Assembly: GCF_030269305.1 (NCBI RefSeq)
Contig: NZ_BSTC01000001.1
Coordinates: 571,467 to 635,466, forward strand
DNA length: 64,000 nucleotides
From: Kineosporia sp. NBRC 101731
GTDB taxonomy: Bacteria > Actinomycetota > Actinomycetes > Actinomycetales > Kineosporiaceae
Direction: 5' to 3'
Shown here: positions 17,469 through 26,881 of the stretch, one piece after another
Numbering within the stretch: position 1 is the stretch's first letter
How the letters are laid out: each line of letters opens with the position of its first letter
Notes under the pieces: model-generated
What the model was told of the DNA's origin: nothing
Database searches by the model: none
The model's input: the letters and a program-made list of their open reading frames with translations, nothing else
Translations under genes and position numbers: made by a program

Positions 17469-18323
17469 ATGGCCAGTTCCACGCCGACACGAAACGGCTC
17501 GTCCGGCGCCGAGGGCAAGGCGTCCGGCGCCCAGAAAAGTGCTGAAGGTCTTGCCCGTCAGGCCAATTCGAAATGGCTGAAGCGGCTGGGGCAGGTCGGT
17601 GTGGCAGCGATCGGTATCGTCTACCTGCTGCTCGCCTGGATCTCCCTGCAGGTCGCCTGGGGCGGTTCGTCGAAGAGTGCCGACAACACCGGTGCGCTCC
17701 AGCAGGTGGCTGAGAAGCCCTTCGGCAAAGCACTTCTCATCATCATGGGCATCGGCCTGATCGGCTTCGCGGTCTGGCAGCTGTTGCTCAGCATCATCGG
17801 CCCGCCCAGCGACGACAGCGCCTTCAAGCGCGTGAGCGCCGCGGGTAAGGGACTTTTCGGCGCCTCGCTGGCCGTGCAGTCACTGCGTATCGGCTTCGGC
17901 GGTGGCAGCCAGAGCTCCAGCAGCAAGACCGCCGACTGGACGGCTTCGCTGATGGAAGCCCCGGCCGGTCGTGTGCTGGTGGTCATCGTGGGTCTCGCCG
18001 TCATCGCCTACGCCGGGTACATGGCGTACAAGGGCGTGAAGAAGAAGTTCCTGGAGAAGCTCGAGGGCAACCCGGGGCAGGGTATTACCCGTCTCGGTCA
18101 GGCCGGCTGGATCTCCCGGGGCGTCGCTTTCGGCACGCTGGGCATCCTGATCGTCGTGGCCGGGGTGAAGTCGCAGCCGGAGGAGGCCCGAGGTCTCGAC
18201 GCCGCGTTGAAGACCCTGGCCGACCAGCCGTTCGGCCAGTGGATCCTCACCCTGGTCGCTCTGGGCCTGGCCTGCTACGCGGCCTTCCAGCTGCTGACGG
18301 CCCGGATCCACAAGGAGGGCTGA
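17469..18323 (+). CDS. DUF1206 membrane protein
   Basis: 284 aa. A Ser/Gly-rich hydrophilic N-terminus (about 45 residues) precedes three repeats of a two-helix unit, visible as WLKRLGQVGVAAIGIVYLLLAW, FKRVSAAGKGLFGASLAVQ and ITRLGQAGWISRGVAFGTLG, each with a following hydrophobic helix (six helices). This is the DUF1206 architecture; function unknown. Start at ATG 17469 with GAGAGG 7 nt upstream. A terminator-like palindromic element follows. Confidence 0.85.
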   Translation: MASSTPTRNGSSGAEGKASGAQKSAEGLARQANSKWLKRLGQVGVAAIGIVYLLLAWISLQVAWGGSSKSADNTGALQQVAEKPFGKALLIIMGIGLIGFAVWQLLLSIIGPPSDDSAFKRVSAAGKGLFGASLAVQSLRIGFGGGSQSSSSKTADWTASLMEAPAGRVLVVIVGLAVIAYAGYMAYKGVKKKFLEKLEGNPGQGITRLGQAGWISRGVAFGTLGILIVVAGVKSQPEEARGLDAALKTLADQPFGQWILTLVALGLACYAAFQLLTARIHKEG

Positions 18324-18360
18324 CCCCGCTCTCGCCGACACGGGAGATTCATCGAAACCT

Positions 18361-18441
18361 CGTTGGCGAGAGGGCGTCCCCAGCTCGTTGGTGAGGGAAG
18401 CGTCCCCAACCGTGTTGGTGGGGGATTCGCCCCCCAACCTT
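18361..18441. repeat. Degenerate ~26-bp tandem repeat, three copies
   Basis: Units start at 18361 (CGTTGGCGAGAGGGCGTCCC), 18386 (CGTTGGTGAGGGAAGCGTCC) and about 18413 (TGTTGGTGGGGGATTCGCCC), each ending in a C-run plus A. They run straight into palindromic element B, whose first half also ends in GTCCCCA. Confidence 0.65.
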
Positions 18442-18444
18442 GTT

Positions 18445-18505
18445 CGTGATCATGCAAAGTGTCCCCAGACCGACGATTCGGTCTGGGGACACTTGCATGA
18501 TCACG
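18445..18505. repeat. Palindromic intergenic element, copy B
   Basis: Long hairpin: left arm CGTGATCATGCAAAGTGTCC continuing to CCAGACCG, right arm its complement with one base missing, loop about 6 nt. It lies between the converging DUF1206 and LacI genes and its TGATCA contains the LacI stop codon (18501-18503). Probably acts as a two-way terminator. Confidence 0.85.
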
Positions 18506-19574
18506 GTTGGTGCGGGGGGCGGATCTCGCCCGAGCCCCGGGTTATCAGCCGGGTCGGCACCACATGCGTCTCGGGCGGGCCCTCGTGGCCCCCGATCCGG
18601 TCGAACAGTACGGTCGCGGCCAGCCGCCCGATCGCCGTCGGGTCCTGCGCGACCACGGTGATCCCCGGGTCGAGCAGGTCGGCCAGGGGGAAGTCGTCGA
18701 ATCCCACCAGCGCCACCGTGTGCTCACGCTTCAGCTGCCGCAGGGCCCGGGCCACGCCGATGGTGACCAGGTTCTGGGCGGCGAACACGGCGGTGGGCGG
18801 ATCGGGCTGCTTCAGCAACTGGATCGCGGCGGCCTGGGCGAGTGTCTGACTGGTCAGATCGCTCAGCACGATGCTGGTGTCGATCGGGATCCCGGCCGCG
18901 GTGAGAGCCTCGGTGTATCCCTCGTACCGTTGCTGCGCCGTGGTGATGTCGGCCCGGTCACCGAGGAACGCGATGCGCCGGTGGCCGTGGTCGAGCAGAT
19001 GCTGCATCCCGGCCGCCGCCCCGGCCACGTTCGTGGTGAGCACCGAGTCCACCTCGAGCCGCTTGGCCTCGCGATCGATGCAGACGATGGCCGTACCCGC
19101 GCGCAGCTCGCTCTCCAGGTACGACTGGTCGTTGCTGGCCGGCGCGATGATCAGGCCGTCGGCCCGCCGCGCGCTGAAGGCCCGGGTGAGCTCGCGCTCG
19201 CGCTGCGGGTCTTCGTCCAGGCTGGCGGTGAACACCATGACGCCACGCGGTATCGCGACGTCTTCCACGGCTCGCTGCAACGTCGACGAGAACGGGTTCG
19301 ACACGTCTTCGAGCAGTAGCCCGACCGTGGCCGTCCGGCCCCCGGCCCGGCGCAGACTGCGTGCGCCGATGTTGGGCCGGAAGTCGAGTTCGTCGATCGC
19401 CTCGCGCACCCGCCGGCCGAGAGTGCTGGACACCCCCGGTTCCCCGTTCACCACCCTCGAAACGGTTTTGAGGCTGACGCCCGCGACCGCGGCGACATCC
19501 CGCATCGTCGGACGTCGCCCGAGTTGCTGGCTCCGTATCGGCATTCCTGCAGTCTCCGGCAGCTGGCTGTCCAT
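18501..19574 (-). CDS. LacI-family transcriptional regulator
   Basis: 357 aa: an N-terminal helix-turn-helix (PTMRDVAAVAGVSLKTVSRVVNGEPGVS, then VREAIDELDFRPNIGARSLR as hinge) followed by a periplasmic-binding-protein-like sensor domain (ATVGLLLEDVSNPFSSTL, HLLDHGHRRIAFLGDRAD). Start ATG 19574 with GGGGAG upstream. Divergent from the sugar ABC operon, so it probably controls that operon; a 10-bp palindrome CCAGATCTGG at 19708-19717 lies in the shared region. The stop codon is provided by palindromic element B. Confidence 0.9.
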   Translation of the reverse strand: MDSQLPETAGMPIRSQQLGRRPTMRDVAAVAGVSLKTVSRVVNGEPGVSSTLGRRVREAIDELDFRPNIGARSLRRAGGRTATVGLLLEDVSNPFSSTLQRAVEDVAIPRGVMVFTASLDEDPQRERELTRAFSARRADGLIIAPASNDQSYLESELRAGTAIVCIDREAKRLEVDSVLTTNVAGAAAGMQHLLDHGHRRIAFLGDRADITTAQQRYEGYTEALTAAGIPIDTSIVLSDLTSQTLAQAAAIQLLKQPDPPTAVFAAQNLVTIGVARALRQLKREHTVALVGFDDFPLADLLDPGITVVAQDPTAIGRLAATVLFDRIGGHEGPPETHVVPTRLITRGSGEIRPPHQP

Positions 19575-19838
19575 GGCCCGCCGCTCCCCTCACGCCCGAG
19601 ATCAACATCCCCTGCCGAGAACCTACCGCGCGGTCGTGATGCACGGAGTGCGTTCGCACTAGCTGCGCCCAGCGGACTCGTTCAGTGACGGAGCGGTTAC
19701 CGAATTTCCAGATCTGGCGTAACTTGTAAGAGTTCGTCCAGTAGCCGACAAAGATGTCGGGAGCCTGTCCGGGTGTGCCCACTCACGCTTGAAAGTGCCC
19801 GGCCACGGCGGCTCGACGCGAACCGAAGGAGCCGCTTC
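19575..19838. promoter_or_regulatory. Shared control region of lacI-type gene and sugar ABC operon
   Basis: 264 bp without a supported gene. It holds a perfect palindrome CCAGATCTGG (19708-19717) and an imperfect one around 19722-19735 (AACT-TGTAAG-AGTT), either of which could be the LacI operator. The assignment is a guess from position. Confidence 0.35.
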
Positions 19839-20876
19839 GTGCCGCGTTCAGGTCCCCACCGGCTTGCCGCCGTCGTCCTCGCCGTGTCCGCCGTCGGTCT
19901 GGCCGCCTGCTCCGGGGGCAACGACGGTCGTCCCATCATCGGACTGATCACGAAGACCGACACCAATCCGTTCTTCGTGACGATGAAGAAGGGCGCGCAG
20001 GCGCAGGCCGCGAAAGACGGCATCGACCTGCGCACGTTCGCCGGGAAGATCGACGGCGACAACGAGTCGCAGGTCACCGCGATCGAGAACCTGATGGCGC
20101 TCGGCGCTGAGGGCTTCATGATCACGCCGAACGACTCGCGGGCCATCGTGCCCGCGATCGACCGGGCGAAAGAAGCCGGACTGGCCGTGATCGCGCTGGA
20201 CACCCAGCTCGACCCGGCGGACGCCGCCGACTCCACCTTCGCCACCGACAACTTCACCGCCGGAAAACTGGTGGGGGAGTGGGCCAGGGCCAAACTCGGC
20301 GACCAGGCGCAGGACGCCCACATCGCGTTCCTTGACCTCACGCCCGACCAGGTCTCCGTCGACGTGCAGCGTGATCAGGGATTCATGGAGGGTTTCGGCA
20401 TCGACACCGCGGACCCGAACCGGATCGGCGACGAGAACGACCCTCGGATCTCCGGCCACGACGTCACCGACGGAGCCGCCGAGGGCGGGCGCACCGCGAT
20501 GGAGAACCTGTTGCAGCGCGAACCCGACATCAATCTGGTCTACGCCATCAACGAGCCGGCCGCGGCGGGGGCGTACGAGGCGCTGAAGGCCGCGGGCAAG
20601 GCCGAGTCGGTGGTGCTGGTCGCCGTCGACGGGGGTTGTCCTGGTGTTCAGAGCGTGAAAGACCTTCAGCTGGGAGCCACCTCGCAGCAGTACCCGTTGA
20701 AGATGGCATCCGACGGGGTGACGGCCATCTCGAAGTTCGCCTCGACCGGCGCCCGGCCGAGCAACCCCGCGGGCCAGGACTTCACCGACACCGGAGTCAC
20801 TCTGATCACCGATGATCCGCAGTCCGGCGTGGAGTCGAAAGACACCACGTTCGGCGCCGAGAACTGCTGGGGGTAG
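19839..20876 (+). CDS. Sugar ABC transporter substrate-binding lipoprotein
   Basis: 345 aa. Lipoprotein signal peptide ending in LAAC (lipobox), then a type I periplasmic-binding fold: [58 protein letters not shown] and [13 protein letters not shown]. It resembles the fructose/ribose-type binders (FrcB). Start at GTG 19839 with AAGGAG 7 nt upstream; the longer reading frame would lack a sensible signal peptide. First gene of a three-gene importer operon. Confidence 0.9.
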   Translation: MPRSGPHRLAAVVLAVSAVGLAACSGGNDGRPIIGLITKTDTNPFFVTMKKGAQAQAAKDGIDLRTFAGKIDGDNESQVTAIENLMALGAEGFMITPNDSRAIVPAIDRAKEAGLAVIALDTQLDPADAADSTFATDNFTAGKLVGEWARAKLGDQAQDAHIAFLDLTPDQVSVDVQRDQGFMEGFGIDTADPNRIGDENDPRISGHDVTDGAAEGGRTAMENLLQREPDINLVYAINEPAAAGAYEALKAAGKAESVVLVAVDGGCPGVQSVKDLQLGATSQQYPLKMASDGVTAISKFASTGARPSNPAGQDFTDTGVTLITDDPQSGVESKDTTFGAENCWG

Positions 20877-20880
20877 CGAG

Positions 20881-21885
20881 ATGACAACTGGTTTCGAGGA
20901 ACGCCGGCAGGAGTCGGCGCAGGACCGGATTCAGCACCTGCTGCACGCCCGACCCACGCTCGGCCCGCTGGCGGTGCTCCTGCTGGCCGTCATCGTGTTC
21001 TCCGTCATCAATACCCGGTTCTTTCATCCGGAGAACCTCAGCCTGGTGTTGCAGCAGGTCACCGTGATCGCACTGCTGGCTCTCGGGCAGACCCTGGTCA
21101 TCCTGACCGCCGGCATCGACCTGTCGGCCGGGGCCATCGCCGTGTTCTCCTCGATCCTGATGGCGAACCTGGCTTTCGACACCGGTTTTCCCGGGGTCCT
21201 GGCTCTTCTCCTGGGGCTGGTGTTCGGGACGCTGATGGGTGCGGTCAACGGCACCCTGGTCACCCGGCTCGGCCTACCGCCGTTCATCGTCACGCTCGGC
21301 ACTCTGTCCGTCTTCTTCTCGCTGAACTCGGTGGTCTCCGGCAGCGAGACGGTGCGGGGCAGCGACATGCCCGCGATCATGACCTGGACCGGCGAGACCA
21401 TCCCGCTCGGCAGCTTCCGTCTGACCTACGGCTCGATCATCATGCTGCTGCTCTTCGGCTTCTTCTTCTACCTGCTGGCGCACACCGCGTGGGGCAAACA
21501 CGTGCGCGCCACCGGAGACGACGCCGAGGCCGCCCGGCTGGCCGGTATCCGTACCGACCGGGTGCTGCTGTCGGTCTACGTCGTGGCCGGTGCGGTCTAC
21601 GGCGTCGCGGCCTGGGTGCTGATGGGGCGCCTGGCCTCGGCCGATCCGAACGTCGGCACCGAGTACAACCTTGACTCGATCACCGCCGTGGTGCTCGGCG
21701 GTACCAGTCTCTTCGGCGGCCGGGGTGGCGTCATCGGCACGCTCGTCGGTGCGCTGATCGTCGGTGTGTTCCGGAACGGGCTGGTGCTGGCCGGGGTTCA
21801 AGTGGTCTGGCAGGGCTTCGCGATCGGTCTGCTCGTTCTGCTCGCGGTCACCATCGACCAATGGATTCGGAAGGTGAGGGCATGA
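20881..21885 (+). CDS. Sugar ABC transporter permease (FrcC/RbsC type)
   Basis: 334 aa, mostly hydrophobic with about nine to ten helices. LALGQTLVILTAGIDLSAGAI and the EAA-type loop AARLAGIRTDRVLLSVYV are hallmarks of the RbsC/FrcC permease family, and AVVLGGTSLFGGRGGVIGTLVGALI is near the end. Starts 4 bp after the binding-protein stop; its stop overlaps the ATPase start (ATGA). Confidence 0.93.
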   Translation: MTTGFEERRQESAQDRIQHLLHARPTLGPLAVLLLAVIVFSVINTRFFHPENLSLVLQQVTVIALLALGQTLVILTAGIDLSAGAIAVFSSILMANLAFDTGFPGVLALLLGLVFGTLMGAVNGTLVTRLGLPPFIVTLGTLSVFFSLNSVVSGSETVRGSDMPAIMTWTGETIPLGSFRLTYGSIIMLLLFGFFFYLLAHTAWGKHVRATGDDAEAARLAGIRTDRVLLSVYVVAGAVYGVAAWVLMGRLASADPNVGTEYNLDSITAVVLGGTSLFGGRGGVIGTLVGALIVGVFRNGLVLAGVQVVWQGFAIGLLVLLAVTIDQWIRKVRA

Positions 21886-22706
21886 GTACCCAGACGCCCG
21901 GCGAGGGCGAAGTCCTGCACAGGGTGGAACTGACCGACCGGACGCCGGTGATGCGGGCCCGGGGTCTGGTGAAACGCTACGGCCGGGTCACCGCCCTGGA
22001 CGGCTCCGACCTGGAGCTGTACCCGGGGGAGATTCTCGCGGTGATCGGCGACAACGGGGCGGGGAAGTCCAGTCTGATCAAGGCTCTGTCGGGAGCGCTG
22101 GTCCCGGACAGCGGGGAGATCTGGCTGGACGGGGAGCGGGTGAACTTCCGTACGCCGATGGACGCGCGCACGGCCGGTATCGAGACGGTGTACCAGACCC
22201 TGGCCGTGGCACCGGGTCTCGATATCGCGGACAACCTGTTCCTGGGCCGGGAGGAGAGAAGGCCCGGACCTCTCGGGTCGATCTTCCGGATGCTCGACCA
22301 CCAGCACATGCGTTCCGAGGCTCAGCGGCACATGGGCGAACTCGGCATCGCGACGTTGCAAGACATCGGACAGGCCGTCGAAAGTCTTTCCGGTGGACAG
22401 CGTCAGGGTGTGGCGGTGGCCCGGTCGGCGGCCTTCGGCAGCAAGGTCGTGATCCTCGACGAGCCCACTGCCGCGCTCGGGGTGAAGGAGGGCAACCGGG
22501 TGCTGCAGCTCATCCGCGACGTCCGGGACCGCGGTCTGCCGGTGATCCTGATCAGCCACAACATGCCGCACGTGTTCGAGGTGGCCGATCGCATCCACAT
22601 CCAGCGCCTGGGGCGGCGGGTCGCCGTGGTGACACCGGCGTCCCACTCGATGTCCGACATGGTGGCCATCATGACCGGTGCCGCACCGCCACCACCGATC
22701 GAATAA
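21882..22706 (+). CDS. Sugar ABC transporter ATPase, single domain (FrcA-like)
   Basis: 274 aa with one nucleotide-binding domain: Walker A GDNGAGKSSL, signature LSGGQRQG, Walker B KVVILDEPTAAL and the switch His in ILISHNMPH. Sugar importers of this class usually carry a duplicated ATPase of about 500 aa; the half-size protein matches the fructose system FrcBCA, so it must work as a homodimer. Fructose as substrate is inferred from this architecture only. Confidence 0.9.
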   Translation: MSTQTPGEGEVLHRVELTDRTPVMRARGLVKRYGRVTALDGSDLELYPGEILAVIGDNGAGKSSLIKALSGALVPDSGEIWLDGERVNFRTPMDARTAGIETVYQTLAVAPGLDIADNLFLGREERRPGPLGSIFRMLDHQHMRSEAQRHMGELGIATLQDIGQAVESLSGGQRQGVAVARSAAFGSKVVILDEPTAALGVKEGNRVLQLIRDVRDRGLPVILISHNMPHVFEVADRIHIQRLGRRVAVVTPASHSMSDMVAIMTGAAPPPPIE

Positions 22707-22785
22707 TGGTGGACGTCCGGGAGACTCGAGTGGTCGGCGGTCGGTGCGCGGTGGCTGGTCCCGGGAAACTGTCGGACCCCTGATC

Positions 22786-22791
22786 TACAGT
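22786..22791 (+). promoter_or_regulatory. -10 box TACAGT of the methyltransferase gene (leaderless type)
   Basis: TACAGT is 7 nt before ATG 22799. Confidence 0.5.
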
Positions 22792-22798
22792 CCTCTTC

Positions 22799-23602
22799 AT
22801 GACGTGGGAACAGCAGCGGGTTTCATTCGGTGCCAACGCGACCACCTACGACAGCATCAGGCCGGACTGGCCGGCGGCCACGGCGGCGTGGCTCACCGGC
22901 ACCGAACCGGGGTCGGACCGCGAGGGCGTGGTGCTCGACGTGGCCGACCTGGGCGCGGGCACCGGCAAACTCACCAGCACGCTGACCTCGTCGGGGCACC
23001 GGGTGACAGCGGTGGAGCCCGACGAGGGCATGCTGAGGGTGCTGACCGGGAAGCTGCCGCAGGTGCGGGCGATCCAGGGGTCGGCCGAGCAGATCCCGCT
23101 GCCCGACCACAGCGTCGATGTCGTCACCGTGGCGCAGGCCTGGCACTGGATGAAACAGCCGGCCACCGCGCTGGAGATCGCCCGCGTGCTGCGCCCGGGT
23201 GGTCTGCTGGCGGTGGCCTGGCACCAGCGTGACGTCTCTGTGCCGTGGCTGGCCGAGCTGAACGATCTGGCGGGTGGCCCGGAGTGGACCGAGACGTCGG
23301 CCGCGGACGGTTCAGTGGATGCGTCCCAGCAGGTTCACGCCGGCCACACGAGGATCGACCTACCCGGTGCTTTCACTCCGGTCGAGGGCGCCACGTTCGC
23401 CTACACCCTGCAGCTCCCGGTTCCCGACCTGGCCCGCCTGGTCTCCAGCTGGTCGTACGTGGCCACCCGGCCCGACCGCGACGAGGTGCTGAAGAAGTCC
23501 GGAGCGCTCGGCGAACGGGTGGCGGCCGAACAGGGAACCCCGGGAATGCTGGCCATGCTCCACCGAACCCACTGCTACCGGGCGCGCACGGTGGCGGGGT
23601 GA
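22799..23602 (+). CDS. Class I SAM-dependent methyltransferase
   Basis: 267 aa. SAM-binding motif I VADLGAGTGKLTSTL, motif II VTAVEPDEGML, then SAEQIPLPDHSVDVVTVAQAWHWMKQP and VLRPGGLLAVAWHQRD, the pattern of the methyltransferase type 11 family. The substrate cannot be read from sequence. It is a separate, leaderless transcript after the ABC operon. Confidence 0.88.
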   Translation: MTWEQQRVSFGANATTYDSIRPDWPAATAAWLTGTEPGSDREGVVLDVADLGAGTGKLTSTLTSSGHRVTAVEPDEGMLRVLTGKLPQVRAIQGSAEQIPLPDHSVDVVTVAQAWHWMKQPATALEIARVLRPGGLLAVAWHQRDVSVPWLAELNDLAGGPEWTETSAADGSVDASQQVHAGHTRIDLPGAFTPVEGATFAYTLQLPVPDLARLVSSWSYVATRPDRDEVLKKSGALGERVAAEQGTPGMLAMLHRTHCYRARTVAG

Positions 23603-23853
23603 CCGTGGGCCCGGGGCCGCCGGACCCTCCTGGACCGGTTGGTTCCACGGGCCGTCCCGTCCCGGGCTTCTGCGCTTCGGCGTCCGTCACTGAACCGCGT
23701 GTCCTGGGTCCCGTCTCGCAGTCATGGGCCCCGCCTCGCTGTGTGCCCGCCCGCTCAGAGGTGCCTTCGCCCGTAAAGGTGCGGGCGAACGTCCACCATG
23801 GGATCGGTGACCCGGTCGCCTCACCCACCCGGCCGCTCAGCGAACCCGAACGG

Positions 23854-25293
23854 ATGCCGACAGGCAGCCCGATGGACGCCCAGACGCTGCTCCTCGTGCG
23901 ACGAGCCACCTATGGCCCGACTCCTGCCCTGCTGGCCGAGGCCCAGGGTCTGGGCCGGGCAGCCTGGCTCGACCGCCAGCTGAAGCCCGAGACGATCAAA
24001 GACTCGTACGTGGAAGGCATTCTCCAGCGCTTCCCCCGGGTGAACTGGTCGATCTCCAGGATCCGCAGCGAGTACGCCAAGAGCTTCGGCAGCTGGGACG
24101 TCATGGTCCAACTGACCCGGGCGACCATGGTGCGGGCGATCTGGAGCGAGCGGCAACTCTTCGAGCTGATGGTCGAGTTCTGGTCGAACCACCTGAACGT
24201 GACCTGCCCGTCCAGTGATGTCTGGGACTCGCGGGCCGACTACGACCGGGTGGTCCGCCGGCACGCCCTGGGTCGGTTCGCCGATCTGCTGGTGGCGGCG
24301 AGCCTGCACCCGGCGATGCAGAGCTACCTGGACAACGCCTCGTCCACCAAGGACCACCCGAACGAGAATCAGGGCCGCGAGCTGCTGGAACTGCACACGG
24401 TCGGGATCGGCGCCGGGTACTCCGAAGAAGACGTCAAGAACAGCGCACGCATCCTCACCGGGCTGGGCACCGACGGCTCGGGCGAGGCGACCTACCGGGC
24501 CGGCCGGCACTGGGTGGGGCCGGTGCAGGTGCTTGGCTTCACCTCCGCCAACAACACGGCTGCGGGCGGTAAAGACGTCGCGGTCGCGTACCTGACCTAC
24601 CTGTCGAGGCACGAGAACACGGCCCGGCAGCTGGCGACGAAGCTGTGCCTGCGGTTCGTCGGTGACAGCCCACCCGAGGCGCTGGTCGCCCGGCTCGCGT
24701 CGGTCTACCTGGCCAACGACACGGCCATCGTTCCGGTGCTGCGAGAACTCTTCGGCAGCAACGAGTTCGCAGCATCGACGGGGCAGAAGGTGCGCCGTCC
24801 GTACGAAGACCTGGTCGCGACATTGCGCATTCTCGGGGTGAAACCCGATGTCAAGGGCATCGAGGGCATCGAGAACCTGCACTGGATGATCCTCGACATG
24901 GGCCACTCGCCGCTCTACTGGGGGCCGCCGAACGGGTACCCCGACGTGGCGACGGCCTGGCAGTCCCCGGCCGGCACTCTGGCCCGCTGGAACTCGCACC
25001 TGAACATCGCAGACCGATGGTGGCCGACCACGTTGACCGGCCCGGACCTGGGCACTCTGATCCCGAGACCTCGCCCGGCGACGCACGGTGCACTGATCGA
25101 CGCCCTCTCCGAACGGCTTCTCCAGCAGAAGGCCACGAAGGTCCAGCAGGTGGCGATCTGCGAGTTCCTGACCGATGAATGGCACAAGATCACTCCGTCG
25201 ACACCCGTGACGAAAGACAGTTACGCCATCGGTGGAAGGCTTCCCTACGTGGTCGGTCTGCTGCTCGACTCACCGGCGCACGCATTGCGGTAA
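23854..25293 (+). CDS. DUF1800 family protein
   Basis: About 479 aa: LLLVRRATYGPTPALLAEAQGLGRAAWLDRQL at the N-terminus, LFELMVEFWSNHLNV, NASSTKDHPNENQGRELLELHTVG, GYSEEDVKNSARILTG and the late RRPYEDLVATLRILG are the standard DUF1800 landmarks. Its molecular function is unknown. It is the constant partner of DUF1501 proteins, which follow here. The start is uncertain: ATG 23854 or 23872, both with weak ribosome sites; the ORF stays open further upstream but the residues there are not conserved. Confidence 0.85.
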   Translation: MPTGSPMDAQTLLLVRRATYGPTPALLAEAQGLGRAAWLDRQLKPETIKDSYVEGILQRFPRVNWSISRIRSEYAKSFGSWDVMVQLTRATMVRAIWSERQLFELMVEFWSNHLNVTCPSSDVWDSRADYDRVVRRHALGRFADLLVAASLHPAMQSYLDNASSTKDHPNENQGRELLELHTVGIGAGYSEEDVKNSARILTGLGTDGSGEATYRAGRHWVGPVQVLGFTSANNTAAGGKDVAVAYLTYLSRHENTARQLATKLCLRFVGDSPPEALVARLASVYLANDTAIVPVLRELFGSNEFAASTGQKVRRPYEDLVATLRILGVKPDVKGIEGIENLHWMILDMGHSPLYWGPPNGYPDVATAWQSPAGTLARWNSHLNIADRWWPTTLTGPDLGTLIPRPRPATHGALIDALSERLLQQKATKVQQVAICEFLTDEWHKITPSTPVTKDSYAIGGRLPYVVGLLLDSPAHALR

Positions 25294-25434
25294 CGAGCTC
25301 CCGGGTCTCATGACACCTCGTCGCCGGCCGACGGTAGTCGCGTATGGGCTGTATCGCTCCAGACGGGGCGCCCGCGCCGATCCGACGACCTCCTGCCGCC
25401 AGACCGACCCGACGCCGAGGACACCACAGCCCGC

Positions 25435-26724
25435 ATGAGCATCCCCACCCTCGCCCCTGACTGCCTCTGCCCCGAGGCCCCCGCCGGCCTGTCCCGCCGT
25501 ACCTTGTTGCGAGGGCTGGCCGCGACCGGAGCGCTCGGTGGTGTGCTCACCGCCGTCGAGGGTTTCGGCGCCCACTACGCCTTCGCCGCCTCGCCTGCCG
25601 CCTATACCGGCGACGTCCTGGTCGTGCTCTCGCTGCGCGGAGGCTTCGACGGGCTGAACGCGGTGGTACCGATCGGTGATCCGGGCTATCTGAAGGCCCG
25701 CCCGACCATCGGTATCCACGAGCGCTCGCTGATCCCGGCCGGTGGCGTCTTCGGGCTGCACCCGGCTCTGAAACCACTGAAGAAATTTTGGGACGCAGGG
25801 ACTTTCGGGGCTGTGCACGCGGTGGGCCAGGACAGTCCGACCCGCTCGCACTTCCAGGCCATGCAGGAGCTCGAGCGCGCCGCCCCCGGTTCCGGTCTGC
25901 GCACCGGCTGGATCGACCGCACTCTCGGAAGCCGTTCCCGCGGAACGATCTTCCAGGCCTCTCAGGTCGGCTCCACGCAGGTTCCCCTGGCCCTGGCCGG
26001 ACCGAATCCGGAGATGGCCCTGGGCAGCGTCGACTCGTTCCGGATCGGTGGCGCCTGGGACGCCGCCGAGCGCAAGCGCTGGACGAAGGCGCTGACCGCG
26101 ATGAATGCCGGTGCCCCGGAATCGATCTCCGCCCCAGCCACCGCCACCCTGCGGGCCACGGCCACCACCGCATCGATGGCCGCCTACCATCCCGCGAACG
26201 GTGCTACCTACCCGAAGGATTCGGCGGTCGGCGACGCCCTGCGCGACGTCGCCCGGATGATCAAGGCCAATGTCGGTCTGCAGGTGGCCTGCGTCGACGA
26301 GGGCGACTGGGACATGCACGCGGCCATGGGCTCCGCCACCGATGGCTGGATGCACGACCACCTCAGCGACCTGGCGCTCGCCCTGGCCGCGTTCGCCACC
26401 GACCTGGGGTCGAGGTTCAGGAAGGTCACCGTGGTCACGCTCTCCGAGTTCGGTCGGAGGGTGGCCGAGAACGGTTCCGGCGGAGTGGATCACGGCCACG
26501 GCAACGCGGTGCTGCTGATGGGCGGGGGAGTCGTCGGAGGAAAGGTGCACGGTCGCTGGCCCGGCCTTTCCGACGCGGATCTGGTGGACGGCGACCTGGC
26601 CGGCACCACCGACTACCGCCAGATCCTCGGCGAGATCCTGCAGAAACGCTGCGGAGCCGGATCCCTTGCCCAGATCTTCCCGGGCCTGAGCGGATCCCCG
26701 TTAGGAATAGCCATAGCCCCCTGA
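25435..26724 (+). CDS. DUF1501 family exported protein (Tat signal)
   Basis: 429 aa. Twin-arginine signal (LSRRTLLRGLAATGALGGVL) and then the sulfatase-like DUF1501 fold: VLVVLSLRGGFDGLNAVVP, FGLHPALKPLKKFWDAG, HFQAMQELE, DEGDWDMHAAMG, VTLSEFGRRVAENGSGGVDHGHGN and LMGGGVVGGKVHG. Function unknown; the partner DUF1800 gene is directly upstream (141 bp). Tat export implies folding before secretion, perhaps with a metal. Confidence 0.9.
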   Translation: MSIPTLAPDCLCPEAPAGLSRRTLLRGLAATGALGGVLTAVEGFGAHYAFAASPAAYTGDVLVVLSLRGGFDGLNAVVPIGDPGYLKARPTIGIHERSLIPAGGVFGLHPALKPLKKFWDAGTFGAVHAVGQDSPTRSHFQAMQELERAAPGSGLRTGWIDRTLGSRSRGTIFQASQVGSTQVPLALAGPNPEMALGSVDSFRIGGAWDAAERKRWTKALTAMNAGAPESISAPATATLRATATTASMAAYHPANGATYPKDSAVGDALRDVARMIKANVGLQVACVDEGDWDMHAAMGSATDGWMHDHLSDLALALAAFATDLGSRFRKVTVVTLSEFGRRVAENGSGGVDHGHGNAVLLMGGGVVGGKVHGRWPGLSDADLVDGDLAGTTDYRQILGEILQKRCGAGSLAQIFPGLSGSPLGIAIAP

Positions 26725-26744
26725 AGCCCCCGCCAAACCTTCTC

Positions 26745-26856
26745 CGTGATCATGCAAAACCTCCCCGGAGTTCTAGAACTCTCATGTCGACAGTTCTAGA
26801 ACGCCGGGGAGTGGGGGCACCTCCCGGCCGAAGGCTGGGGGATTTGCATGATCACG
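26745..26856. repeat. Palindromic intergenic element, copy C (long form)
   Basis: Outer inverted repeat of 14 bp (26745-26758 CGTGATCATGCAAA and 26843-26856) encloses a second inverted repeat (CTCCCCGG..TTCTAGAACT at 26761-26780 against 26791-26811) and a GGGGGCACCTCCCGG stretch. At 112 bp it is the longest copy, as if an insertion or second palindrome sat in the middle. It lies between two genes of the same direction. Confidence 0.8.
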
Positions 26857-26881
26857 ACGGGGTTTGGGGGAGGATGGGCTC

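Noticed and set aside
18361-18441. Tandem 26-bp repeats considered as CRISPR or origin iterons
   Set aside because: Only three diverged copies, no spacers and no replication gene nearby.
20107-20135. TTCATGATCACGCCG considered as a further palindromic element
   Set aside because: It is inside the binding-protein coding sequence and has no inverted partner.
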